This document shows, piece by piece, positions 8,342 through 16,409 of a stretch of DNA of 64,000 bases (positions are counted from its first letter, which is position 1; each line of letters starts with the position of its first letter). The stretch covers positions 124,001 to 188,000 of the forward strand of contig NZ_JBDOHS010000001.1 in assembly GCF_039832105.1 (NCBI RefSeq), read 5' to 3'. The notes below the pieces were generated by a model, which saw nothing but the letters and a program-made list of their open reading frames with translations, did no database searches and was not told where the DNA came from. Source of the stretch: Dorea_A sp016295505. Its GTDB lineage: Bacteria; Bacillota; Clostridia; Lachnospirales; Lachnospiraceae. Both the position numbers and the translations under genes were made by a program.

Positions 8342-9184
8342 CTATTTAATCGCTTTACCATCTCTTCTTCTTACAATCATCTTGTTAGAAGCTTTGTTTT
8401 TCTTTCTTGTCTTAAGACCAAGTGCTGGTTTGCCCCAAGGTGTACACGGACCCGGACGACCGATTCCTGTCTTACCTTCACCACCACCATGCGGATGGTC
8501 ATTCGGGTTCATAACAGAACCACGAACTGTTGGTCTGATTCCCATATGACGTTTACGTCCTGCTTTACCAATGTTGATCAGGTTGTGATCACCATTTCCT
8601 ACAACTCCGACAGAAGCTCTGCACTCGATCGGTACCATTCTCATCTCGCCTGATGGAAGTCTCAGTGTTGCATACTTTCCTTCCTTAGCCATCAGCTGAG
8701 CGCTGTTACCAGCTGAACGAACAAGCTGTCCGCCTTTTCCCGGATGAAGCTCGATATTGTGAATCTGTGTACCTACTGGAATCTGAGATAACGGGAGACA
8801 GTTACCGATCTTAACTTCGGCTTCCGGTCCGTTCATAACGGTCATTCCATCCTTTAATCCTTCCGGTGCAAGGATGTATGCCTTCTCACCATCTTCGTAG
8901 CAGATCAGAGCAATATTAGCTGTTCTGTTCGGATCGTACTCGATACCGATTACAGTTGCGTGTACATTGTCTTTTCTTCTCTTGAAGTCGATAATTCTAT
9001 ATTTCTTCTTAGCTCCGCCTCCGCGGTGTCTAACTGTGATTTTTCCTTGATTATTACGTCCTGCCTGTCTGCTCTTTGGAGCTAACAAAGACTTTTCTGG
9101 TGTTGACTTTGTGATTTCTGAAAAATCAGAACCAGTCATCTGTCTTCTGGAAGGCGTATATGGGCGGTATGTTTTAATTCCCAT
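8342..9184 (-). CDS. rplB: 50S ribosomal protein L2
   Basis: L2, 280 residues from the chosen ATG, is needed for subunit joining and the peptidyl-transferase centre. The longer reading from 9202 would add six residues (MKGEAI) that in fact encode the GGAG site; the ATG at 9184 is eight bases after it. The RGSVMNPNDHPHGGGEGK segment carries the conserved histidine near the active centre. Confidence 0.97.
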   Translation of the reverse strand: MGIKTYRPYTPSRRQMTGSDFSEITKSTPEKSLLAPKSRQAGRNNQGKITVRHRGGGAKKKYRIIDFKRRKDNVHATVIGIEYDPNRTANIALICYEDGEKAYILAPEGLKDGMTVMNGPEAEVKIGNCLPLSQIPVGTQIHNIELHPGKGGQLVRSAGNSAQLMAKEGKYATLRLPSGEMRMVPIECRASVGVVGNGDHNLINIGKAGRKRHMGIRPTVRGSVMNPNDHPHGGGEGKTGIGRPGPCTPWGKPALGLKTRKKNKASNKMIVRRRDGKAIK

Positions 9185-9244
9185 GATTGCTTCTCCTTTC
9201 AATCCTGTTTATTGTCACGGTTTCTATCCGTATGCTTTGAAATC

Positions 9245-9550
9245 TTATAATCCTTCGAAGATTTCGATATCTGCGCTGTCTGCTGTTAACTGAACAATTG
9301 CTTTCTTCGTTTTAGCTGTTTTTCCAAACTGCATGGTTCCACGAACTCTTCTCTTCTTTCCTTCACAGTTCATGGTGTTCACTTTTTCTACCTTTGTTCC
9401 GTTGAACATTTTTTCAACAGCTTCTTTGATCTGAGACTTTGTTGCCTGTGGGTGAACAAGGAATGTATATTTCTTTTCTCCCATAAGTTCCATTGTCTTC
9501 TCTGTTACTACTGGTTTAAGGATTACATCATAATACTGAACGTTTGCCAT
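9245..9550 (-). CDS. rplW: 50S ribosomal protein L23
   Basis: L23, 101 residues, docks trigger factor and SRP at the exit tunnel. DVILKPVVTEKTMELM, YTFLVHPQATKSQIKEAVEKMF and the RRVRGTMQFGKT loop are typical. Its ATG overlaps the rplD stop by one base. Confidence 0.97.
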   Translation of the reverse strand: MANVQYYDVILKPVVTEKTMELMGEKKYTFLVHPQATKSQIKEAVEKMFNGTKVEKVNTMNCEGKKRRVRGTMQFGKTAKTKKAIVQLTADSADIEIFEGL

Positions 9551-10170
9551 TATGCGTACACCTCCTCGATATTAGCAACAACAGCTTTCGTTACGATTAC
9601 TGTGTTGTATTTTAAGATATCGTACACATTGATCGTATTAGTCTTAGCTGTCTTAACGCCTTCGATGTTCTTTGCAGAAAGTGCTGCATTTGTATTGTCA
9701 TCTTCTAATACTACTAATGCTTTGGATACATCTAAATTCTTAAGAATGTTTGCAAAGTTCTTTGTCTTGATCTCATCGAACTTGATCTCATCGATTACGA
9801 TCAGTTTCTTTTCTTCTACCTTTGCGCTGAGTGCAGACTTAAGAGCTGCTCTCTTTTCTTTCTTGTTCATCTTGAAAGAATATTCTCTCGGTACCGGAGC
9901 AAATACAACTCCGCCGCCTGTCCACTGTGGAGCTCTTGTTGAACCCTGTCTTGCATGACCTGTTCCTTTCTGTCTCCATGGTTTTCTTCCACCGCCGGAT
10001 ACTTCAGAACGAGTCTTTGCTTTCTGTGTTCCCTGACGGTTATTTGCAAGCTGGTTTACGACTGCCATGTGTACCAGATGTTCATTTACTTCAACACCGA
10101 ATACCGCATCGTTCAGATCGATTGTACCAACTTCTTTGCCTTCGATATTATAAACAGATACGTTAGCCAT
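9550..10170 (-). CDS. rplD: 50S ribosomal protein L4
   Basis: L4, 206 residues, reaches into the exit tunnel; in E. coli it also represses the S10 operon through the leader RNA. The GGRKPWRQKGTGHARQGS loop and the PQWTGGGVVFAPVPREY block are family-specific. Whether L4 acts on the folded leader at 11273-11500 cannot be told from sequence. Confidence 0.97.
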   Translation of the reverse strand: MANVSVYNIEGKEVGTIDLNDAVFGVEVNEHLVHMAVVNQLANNRQGTQKAKTRSEVSGGGRKPWRQKGTGHARQGSTRAPQWTGGGVVFAPVPREYSFKMNKKEKRAALKSALSAKVEEKKLIVIDEIKFDEIKTKNFANILKNLDVSKALVVLEDDNTNAALSAKNIEGVKTAKTNTINVYDILKYNTVIVTKAVVANIEEVYA

Positions 10171-10199
10171 CTTAAGTGTCCTCCTTCCTTCGCCAAATC

Positions 10200-10880
10200 C
10201 TAGTTAGCTTTTACTGCTTCTTTAATAGTTACTAAAGATTTCTTTGGTCCCGGTACTGAACCTTTTACTAAGAGCAGGTTGTTCTCAGCATCCACACGTA
10301 CTACTTCCAGGTTCTGGATTGTAATCTTCTTGCTTCCCATGTGTCCCGGCATGTGTTTTCCCTTGAATACCTTACTTGGATCAGAACAAGCACCGTTGGA
10401 ACCAGCATGACGATGGTATTTAGAACCATGAGTCATAGGTCCTCTGTGCTGATTGTGACGTTTGATTGCGCCCTGGAATCCTTTTCCTTTAGAGATTGCA
10501 GTTGCATCAACCTTATCACCAGTTGCGAAAGAATCAACTTTGATTTCCTGTCCGAGTGTATACTCGCCGGCATTCTCAAACTTAAACTCTCTTACATATC
10601 TCTTACCTGTAACACCAGCTTTTGCAAAATGTCCCTGCTCTGCCTTTGTTACACCGTGGCGGTGAACGATTTCTTTCTTACCGCTCTTATCTTTGTTAAC
10701 AATCTTGTCTTTCTTGTCAACGAATCCAACCTGTACTGCCTCATATCCATCGTTCTCAACTGTCTTGATCTGTGTTACTACACACGGACCAGCCTGAAGA
10801 ACTGTTACCGGAGTCAGAGTTCCGTCTTCGCTGAAGATCTGAGTCATTCCGACCTTTGTTGCTAAAATAGCTTTCTTCAT
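10200..10880 (-). CDS. rplC: 50S ribosomal protein L3
   Basis: L3, 226 residues, an early-assembling protein near the peptidyl-transferase centre. The ATG at 10880 follows AGGAGG by eight bases and gives the standard MKKAILATKVGMTQIF start; the open frame extends 16 codons farther without a better site. The GFQGAIKRHNQHRGPMTHGS loop carries the usually methylated glutamine region. Confidence 0.97.
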   Translation of the reverse strand: MKKAILATKVGMTQIFSEDGTLTPVTVLQAGPCVVTQIKTVENDGYEAVQVGFVDKKDKIVNKDKSGKKEIVHRHGVTKAEQGHFAKAGVTGKRYVREFKFENAGEYTLGQEIKVDSFATGDKVDATAISKGKGFQGAIKRHNQHRGPMTHGSKYHRHAGSNGACSDPSKVFKGKHMPGHMGSKKITIQNLEVVRVDAENNLLLVKGSVPGPKKSLVTIKEAVKAN

Positions 10881-10954
10881 TATGATTACCTCCTGTGATT
10901 TACAGCGGAACGTCACCTGGACGTTCATCCTAAATGATAGGAATTACTGTGTTT

Positions 10955-11272
10955 TTACTTGTTTTTCATCTTGATATCAATAAATACACCTGCTGGCATC
11001 TCCAGTCTGGACAGTGCATCAACTGTCTTCTGTGTCGGTGCGATGATATCGATCAGTCTCTTATGAGTTCTCTGCTCAAACTGCTCTCTGGAATATTTGT
11101 ATTTGTGAACCGCTCTTAAGATTGTTACTACTTCCTTCTTAGTCGGAAGTGGAACCGGTCCGCTCACCTGTGATCCGTTCTTTTTTACAGTTTCGATGAT
11201 TTTCTTAGCGGATGCATCTACCAACTGATGATCATACGCTTTCAAAGTGATTCTCATTACTTGACTTGCCAT
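10955..11272 (-). CDS. rpsJ: 30S ribosomal protein S10
   Basis: S10 (NusE), 105 residues, acts in the small subunit and in transcription antitermination with NusB. QVMRITLKAYDHQLVDASAKKIIETVKKNG and SRLEMPAGVFIDIK are diagnostic. It is the first gene of the operon. AGGAGG lies 11 bases before the ATG and directly after a 6-bp hairpin (11293-11313) that could limit initiation. Confidence 0.98.
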   Translation of the reverse strand: MASQVMRITLKAYDHQLVDASAKKIIETVKKNGSQVSGPVPLPTKKEVVTILRAVHKYKYSREQFEQRTHKRLIDIIAPTQKTVDALSRLEMPAGVFIDIKMKNK

Positions 11273-11500
11273 AAAAAAAGTCGCCTCCTTTTCGTACTAT
11301 TAACTTCAGTACGACAAGCGGTGACTGTACACTCTCCCGTGTGTGTCGTGAGAAACTCACACGTTGTTACCACATCTCAGTGGCCGTTATAGTAGTTTCG
11401 TACAGTGACTTGTCGCCAGTTTCCTAACTTGACATTCGCTCCACGGAAAACCTGCCATCTTCAGGCAGCAACCTCGCGCTTCATTGCTATCATGTCACAG
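11273..11500 (-). promoter_or_regulatory. Folded 5' leader of the S10 operon
   Basis: About 230 nt of untranslated leader. A hairpin with CGTACT/AGTACG arms (11293-11313) sits immediately before the rpsJ ribosome binding site. A long imperfect stem pairs CGACAAG...TGACTGTAC (from 11312) with GTACAGTGACTTGTCG (about 11401-11416), enclosing further stems. The length and folding suggest autogenous control by a ribosomal protein, but no named leader class was recognised. Confidence 0.6.
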
Positions 11501-11507
11501 CTCTCTT

Positions 11508-11537
11508 AGTATATACGAAAAAAAACAACATTTCAAG
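11508..11537 (-). promoter_or_regulatory. S10 operon promoter
   Basis: Minus-strand TTGAAA (11532-11537), a 17-base T-rich spacer and TATACT (11508-11513). This is a near-consensus vegetative sigma site placed upstream of the folded leader and 46 nt beyond the end of the YcxB-like gene. Confidence 0.8.
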
Positions 11538-11583
11538 CATTTTCGCAGAAATATTGTTCTTTTTTTGATACAATCCATTCCTT

Positions 11584-12129
11584 TTATTTTCCAAAATATT
11601 TTTGTCTGAAGGTAAGGCTTACCTGCTCGATCTTTTTATTCGCAGACATTTCCAGAAATCTGCAGAACTCATCTGGATCTCCCATTGTAAGATCTTCCTT
11701 CGGGACAACGTATACGTCTCCCTCTTCCACAATCAAAAAGAGCATCTCTCCGTCTGTATAGATATGATTGATCAGATGATATTTGTAAAACTTCTTTTCT
11801 TCATCCTGCACTTCAAATCCTGCATGCCCAAAAGTCATTACAATTTCTGTTCTTTCTATATAATATTTGTCCTGACGAATTGTATTTAAATAAGTGAGAT
11901 GATCCTTCATCAATGCCATCACAACAATCAGTACTCCGATCAACCAGCAGATCACATAACCACACATCGGCATATTCAGAGCTCTTGGCAGCATAAAAAA
12001 GAGAGCAATCAGCATAAGATACTTCACCATAATTTTCTTACTGTCACTTCTTTTTTCCGACATGAATCTGACAAGTGCCTTTACAACCTTTTCTGTATGC
12101 CCCGTTTTCACTTCAAACAATGTTGTCAT
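11584..12129 (-). CDS. YcxB-like membrane protein, function unknown
   Basis: A 181-residue protein with a short N-terminal cytosolic part, two close hydrophobic segments at about residues 37-75 (LMLIALFFMLPRA and YVICWLIGVLIVVMAL) and a soluble C-terminal half. That half holds the pattern of YcxB-like domains: strands around IVMTFGHAGFEVQDEEKKFYKY, then VYVVPKEDL. No enzymatic motif is visible. The start is the second ATG, seven bases after GGAGG. It is co-oriented with, and directly upstream of, the S10 promoter. The family call rests on overall resemblance only. Confidence 0.6.
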   Translation of the reverse strand: MTTLFEVKTGHTEKVVKALVRFMSEKRSDSKKIMVKYLMLIALFFMLPRALNMPMCGYVICWLIGVLIVVMALMKDHLTYLNTIRQDKYYIERTEIVMTFGHAGFEVQDEEKKFYKYHLINHIYTDGEMLFLIVEEGDVYVVPKEDLTMGDPDEFCRFLEMSANKKIEQVSLTFRQKYFGK

Positions 12130-12401
12130 CCTCATCCCTCCAAACGGTTTTTCCGAATCGCATTCTGTTTTTCATTATATACATTATTACTCTTTTATCC
12201 AACCCCATCTTTCTTATTTTTATTCATTTTACCCAATTATTCCATTATTCAAAGGTATGCTTTAGTCGACTTTTTCTAATTATAACGCTATAATATATAT
12301 TACATTTAGAATGTTTGCTGAATTGCAATCGGGGGCATTTCACTTTTTTCATTCTAACTAATCAATTTAATATTTTTAATCTGGAGGTATGATTTATCGC
12401 A

Positions 12402-13322
12402 ATGTACATTATGAAGGGGCTTTGCGTCGTAGGTATTATTTTGAACATCGTTCTGATGCTGAAGAAGAACAAAGAGATGCGCGCCAACCCTGCAAAAGAC
12501 GAAGTAATCGGTCTTACCGGCGAAGAGATGTAGCAGCAGCAGAAGGGACACAGAATCGCAACTGCTATCGTTGGATTTCTGGCTAACTTCTTCGATACAT
12601 TGGGTATTGGTTCATTCGCACCATCATCTGCTGCATTCAAGATGACAAAGTCTGTAGATGATGTTCTGGTTCCTGGAACTCTGAACGTAGGTGATACAGT
12701 TCCTGTATGTGTTGAGGCATTTTTGTTCTTTGAGCTTGTAGAGATGGATATTCTTACACTGGTACTGATGATTGTTGCCTCTGTAGCCGGGTCTATCCTG
12801 ATGGCTGGTGTTGTTTCCAAATTTGACAGAAAGCACGTGCGTTATGCTATGTTTATCGGTCTGTTCCTTCTTGCATCTGTAATGCTCTGCAAAGTTCTTG
12901 GTGTAGGACCTTTTGGTATCGTTGGTGAAGAACTTGGCTTAAGAGGTATCAAACTTGTAATCGCTGTTGTTGTTAACTTTATTCTTGGTGCTCTTATGAG
13001 TATCGGTGTAGGTTTGTATGCTCCTTGTATGGCTCTCTGTGCTCTGTTAGGACTGAACGTTGGTTGTGCATTCCCAGCTATGATGGGCTCCTGTGCATAC
13101 TTGATGGCATTCGGTAACGGTCCTAAATTCATCCAGGAAGGCAAATATGATATGTATGCTTCTCTGATGCAGGCAATATTTGGAGCAATCGGTGTATTCT
13201 TTGCATATGTATTTGTTAAGAGCTTACCAATCGCCACTCTTACAAAACTTGTTGTTATTGTTGTTTATATTACATCTTTCTTATTCCTTCGCGATGCTAT
13301 CAAGAAAGGATCTGCAGCTTAA
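12402..13322 (+). pseudogene. TSUP-type (TauE/SafE-like) permease gene with in-frame amber codon
   Basis: One frame runs from the ATG at 12402 to the stop at 13322 except for a TAG at 12531-12533. Upstream of it are 43 codons with a hydrophobic segment (GLCVVGIILNIVLMLKK). Downstream are 263 codons with about seven membrane segments and TSUP-like GFLANFFDTLGIGSFAPSS and GALMSIGVGLYAPCM repeats. The frame is unchanged across the TAG, which points to a nonsense mutation in a recently intact gene. Internal restart at TTG 12600 would lose the first membrane segments. GGAGG lies 14 bases before the ATG. The neighbourhood suggests a transport role tied to proline fermentation, but the substrate is unknown. 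Confidence 0.65.
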
Positions 13323-13394
13323 TTATAAGTTTGTACTACAATAAAAAATTAAATACAGAACGCAAGGATACAATCCGATCGCAGGAGCTTAAAT

Positions 13395-13515
13395 ATTGCT
13401 TATGTTATTCCTGTTGCAACCGATGTTGTGGTAATTTATGCTACTATTTTCTTCAAAGACGCTATAAAATCATTAATTATTCACAAATTACATTTTTTCA
13501 CTTTACTCTATTGAC
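13395..13515 (+). pseudogene. Decayed duplicate of the permease C-terminus
   Basis: About 75 nt beyond the permease stop, one frame reads IAYVIPVATDVVVIYATIFFKDAIKS. It resembles the permease end (VVIVVYITSFLFLRDAIKKG). It has no start codon or ribosome site and ends at a TGA near 13515. I read it as the remnant of a second tandem copy or of a misaligned duplication. Confidence 0.4.
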
Positions 13516-13808
13516 ACGCTAAAGCAAAAATGCTATATTAATAGCAACTTAAAGAAAGACAAACCAATGGCGGTTTTCTCATACATGAGGGGACTGCTAT
13601 TTTAAAAATTTTTTCTTTAAGAATAACCAGTTTGGTTGTTATTGCAGTTATGCCAGAGCCGATCGTTTCCCCCAAGAATGGTCTTGCGATGGTAAACTCC
13701 AATTGATATATACATCCTCTTTACGAGGAGCATTCCCCAGCTTTGTATATAAACAAAACTGCAATGCAACGAGGAAAAACCTCTCAATGACATACCAATA
13801 AGAAAGGG
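13516..13808. other. Intergenic stretch with no recognised gene
   Basis: Between the permease remnant and the terminator at 13809 I see no credible open frame, tRNA or known element. The short minus-strand open frame here lacks a ribosome binding site and shows biased, low-quality composition. It is probably decayed sequence beyond the two convergent units. Confidence 0.4.
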
Positions 13809-13839
13809 CACGACATAGACAGATGTCGTGTTTTTTCTT
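13809..13839 (+). terminator. Intrinsic terminator facing the prd operon
   Basis: An 8-bp stem CACGACAT/ATGTCGTG with a six-base loop, followed on the plus strand by a run of six T. It ends plus-strand transcription from the permease side, convergent with prdE. Confidence 0.75.
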
Positions 13840-13929
13840 TTTTCACAATAGTTGCTTCTCACAAAAGTGCAAAAAAAGATTGCTATTATTTGCAAATTCT
13901 TATATAGCAACCCTTTTTCATTCTTTATT

Positions 13930-14409
13930 CTATTTTTGTTCCTGATCTTTTTTCCGCATTTTCAATTTCAGCAGCGCTTTTGCTTTCAGGCAATCGATAC
14001 GATCCATGTTGTTTTCTCCAACAACGTTCGTTTCCTCTCCGTTTTTACTCTTGTTGATATCTACAATTGCATCCAGATAATCATTTACAACCACAAATTG
14101 TGCCACCGTTCCATTAAACGTAATTCCTGTAACCGGAATTCCTCTTTTGCCAATCTGCTCAACAGTATTTGTATAATCTACATGACTGTTTCCCCAGCCA
14201 TCGCACGAAAGGATTACACCATCCGCACGCATACACTCCGCCCAGACAGCTGCTCTTGTTCCTACAAGCATCTTATCCGCATTCCCATCCGGAGAACCGA
14301 CAAGCATAATTCCCATCAGATCAAGGTCTGTATCTTCTGCCACAGCCTCCAAAAGTGGGTCTCTGAAATGATGCAATGATGTTTCTTTTGTTGAGGGTCC
14401 AATTCCCAT
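13930..14409 (-). CDS. prdE: PrdE, proline reductase locus protein (PrdA C-terminal paralog)
   Basis: 159 residues, similar along its length to the PrdA segment after the processing site. It starts MGIGPSTKETSLHHFRDPLLEA, matching CIGPASKEMSRHYWREPLVLGA of PrdA, and shares the VGSP, GWGNSHVDY and EQIGKRGIPVTG blocks. In prd clusters this gene is known as prdE; its exact role is not established. It follows prdD by 18 nt with a GGAGGAG site. Where PrdA has the cysteine that becomes the pyruvoyl group, PrdE has its initiator methionine, so it should carry no pyruvoyl prosthetic group. Confidence 0.88.
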   Translation of the reverse strand: MGIGPSTKETSLHHFRDPLLEAVAEDTDLDLMGIMLVGSPDGNADKMLVGTRAAVWAECMRADGVILSCDGWGNSHVDYTNTVEQIGKRGIPVTGITFNGTVAQFVVVNDYLDAIVDINKSKNGEETNVVGENNMDRIDCLKAKALLKLKMRKKDQEQK

Positions 14410-14427
14410 AATCTTTCTCCTCCCGTC

Positions 14428-15198
14428 TTACTGCATGGAACGGATAATTCCGTCTCTATATTCATTTGGCGTAACGATAATCGGCATATTTCCCATATCA
14501 ATGATGGATTTTGATCCAATAGAACACGATGGCTCTTTTGAGAACATGTGCGTATCATACATTGCTCCCTGGCCCGCAACCTGCTTGATAATCAGAACAC
14601 GCTTTTTACCCGGGCGCACGATGTCATGATATACATGCTTTTCCGTACATTGATTTCCATTGAATTTTTTCAGTTTCTCCCTGAAAATGTTAATAAACTT
14701 ATCACAAAGCAGATGTGCTTCTGTCGGTCCCGGTCTTTCCTGGCCCATACCTGCAGCAAGCGTCACATCAAAAGAAATGATGACATCATTATCTCCCGGA
14801 GTACCCGCTTTATTAAGCACAAGCTGTTCTTTCAAGTTACCCTCTGATGATCCGAATTCATGACACTGCTTCCCATTTACATCCACACCGGTAAGCATTA
14901 CGTATACTCCGGTAATGGTATGTGTGATTCCCTCTCCCAGTACTCCAAGCACTTTTGTAGAGATAGGAATAATATCCATAATCGTGTTCGTCCAGCGATC
15001 ATGATCTCCCGGTTGAATCACCTGAATATCAATATCCGTAATATACTTTGCATCCTTTAATAATTCCGGAATAACAGCATCTTTACAAACAGTCATCTTT
15101 CCGCCTGCTGTAACATCATTACGATCGCCTTCAACAACCGTATCTACATGAAATGCTTTAATGGTAAGGCGACGCAATTTCTTTTCCTCAACAGCCAT
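14428..15198 (-). CDS. prdD: PrdD, proline reductase locus protein (PrdA central-domain paralog)
   Basis: 256 residues. It resembles the PrdA region just before the processing site: RRLTIKAFHVDTVVEG, FGSSEGNLKEQ, RPGPTEAHLL, GQGAMYDTHMF and a GNMPIIVTPNEYRDGIIRSMQ end that aligns with GNLPVCVSPLEVLDGCIHAIT of PrdA. It lacks PrdA's N-terminal domain and Ala/Glu-rich linker. Together with PrdE it recreates the processed PrdA pair as two genes. It follows the terminator-like hairpin after prdB, so its expression may differ from that of prdCAB. The biochemical role is not known. Confidence 0.88.
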   Translation of the reverse strand: MAVEEKKLRRLTIKAFHVDTVVEGDRNDVTAGGKMTVCKDAVIPELLKDAKYITDIDIQVIQPGDHDRWTNTIMDIIPISTKVLGVLGEGITHTITGVYVMLTGVDVNGKQCHEFGSSEGNLKEQLVLNKAGTPGDNDVIISFDVTLAAGMGQERPGPTEAHLLCDKFINIFREKLKKFNGNQCTEKHVYHDIVRPGKKRVLIIKQVAGQGAMYDTHMFSKEPSCSIGSKSIIDMGNMPIIVTPNEYRDGIIRSMQ

Positions 15199-15326
15199 TG
15201 TTTTATGTCCTCCTTTTACAATTTCGTTGCGTTCACTCCATATATTTTCTATTTATATTTTAACATTCCGGTGTGCAAAATCAATCTTTTTTCTATTCAC
15301 TTTCATTATCATTCTTCAAATACAAA

Positions 15327-15350
15327 AGGGAAATGGCAGGCCATTTCCCT
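15327..15350 (-). terminator. Terminator or attenuator after prdB
   Basis: On the minus strand AGGGAAATGG, a short loop and CCATTTCCCT are followed by TTTTG. It lies between prdB and prdD and could set the ratio of the core reductase subunits to PrdD/PrdE by partial read-through. Confidence 0.75.
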
Positions 15351-15368
15351 TCAAATACTTGTTAAATA

Positions 15369-16094
15369 TTAGAGCACAGCAACATACTCGTATGGCAATG
15401 GTACAATCTTTCCAGGTGTCTGGATCTCAACCAGCTGTCTAAGAGTATCTTTAACGATAGCTGTCTGCTGTTCTACGTTGTGTGGGCCTCCGGCGTTAGC
15501 ACCCATAGGTACCAACGGAGCAACCGCACGTGGTGTACCAGTCTGACGTACAACTGGTGGAAGAGCTGCAATAATAATTGTAGGTACTCCAGCCTCTTCA
15601 ATCGCTCTCTGCACCAATACTGCAGAGCGGTGGCAGGTACCTCAGCCAGCAGTGAGGATAACACCATCTACATTCTCCTCAACCATCATCTTAGCAATTG
15701 CCGGACCTGTCTCATGCTTGAATTTTTCCTGGTTTCCACCACCACCCATGAATCCTGCATGGAATGGAGCAGTTTCCTTAATAAATCCTTCTGCAACCAA
15801 TTCATGAAGACGATCAATCGGCCACATACAGTTAATGTCCTTATTAACGTCTCCGTTATCATAACCACCATGTGATACCATTAACTCGCTTGATGGCCAC
15901 GTATCATCAATCTTTCTCCAAGTAAAGTCACCAGCAAGGTTAAATCTCTCCTGTTTAATATGATGGATACCAGCAGCAGAAGCCATGGCAATTCTCATAT
16001 CCTTTAGTTCTTTTGTAACAGGAGTCCATACCATCGGTGGAGTAATCGGAACGAAGATTTCTGATTGTAATCCTTTAACAACCGTTAAACTCAT
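15369..16094 (-). CDS. prdB: D-proline reductase selenoprotein subunit PrdB (UGA = Sec)
   Basis: PrdB is the catalytic selenocysteine subunit that reductively opens D-proline to 5-aminovalerate in Stickland fermentation. The reading frame spans an in-frame TGA at 15644-15642 in the context ILTAG-U-GTCHRSAV, the known active-site sequence, giving 241 residues. A hairpin suited to a bacterial SECIS begins 14 nt after the UGA (15607-15627). Automated tools would split it into two shorter frames. It starts with MSLTVVKGLQSEIF, two bases after the small CBO2463-type gene, and ends before a terminator. The tRNA-Sec and sel genes needed to read it lie in this window. Confidence 0.96.
15607..15627 (-). 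promoter_or_regulatory. SECIS-like hairpin of prdB
   Basis: Minus-strand CTCTGCA and TGCAGAG form a 7-bp stem around a seven-base GTATTGG loop, 14 nt downstream of the UGA. Distance, size and a G/U-containing loop fit a bacterial SECIS recognised by SelB. Confidence 0.75.
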
Positions 16095-16096
16095 TA

Positions 16097-16390
16097 TTAT
16101 TCCTCCTTATTGTTTAAACGAGCCTGCATCTCTTTTTGTTTGCGGCGCTCTTTTTCTATATTGCTAAAATACTTCTCATTTACCTCTGGTGATAACTGTT
16201 CCGGAAAGCTCATCATCCATCCAAATTCCTGTCCAACCTTCGGTTCAACATCACAGATGAACATTCTCTTTGGGGCCTTAAAAAATCCAAGTCTCCCCTT
16301 TAGGTCTACGCTGATGCTGCAATCATCAATACCAACGCATACGCCTTCCATTTTGATCAATTTTTCACCAAATTTCAGATTATTATCCAT
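16097..16390 (-). CDS. Small CBO2463/CBO2479-type protein of prd clusters
   Basis: 97 residues from the ATG at 16390 (a TTG three codons earlier is also open). The first 70 residues look like a compact beta-rich domain (KMEGVCVGIDDCSISVDLKGRLGFFKAPKR), followed by a charged helical tail. Small proteins of this type are found between prdA and prdB in many Clostridia; their function is unknown. The spacing (19 nt after prdA, two bases before prdB) indicates co-translation with the reductase, so an assembly or maturation role is possible but unproven. Confidence 0.7.
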   Translation of the reverse strand: MDNNLKFGEKLIKMEGVCVGIDDCSISVDLKGRLGFFKAPKRMFICDVEPKVGQEFGWMMSFPEQLSPEVNEKYFSNIEKERRKQKEMQARLNNKEE

Positions 16391-16409
16391 TTGAGTCAAA
16401 TCCTAAATC

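Noticed and set aside
12531..12533. TAG read as pyrrolysine
   Set aside because: Nothing in the window points to pyrrolysine genes and TAG is not in a methylamine methyltransferase; a nonsense mutation is simpler.
13617..13910. 97-residue minus-strand open frame
   Set aside because: No Shine-Dalgarno, overlaps a plus-strand terminator, and the composition is not protein-like.
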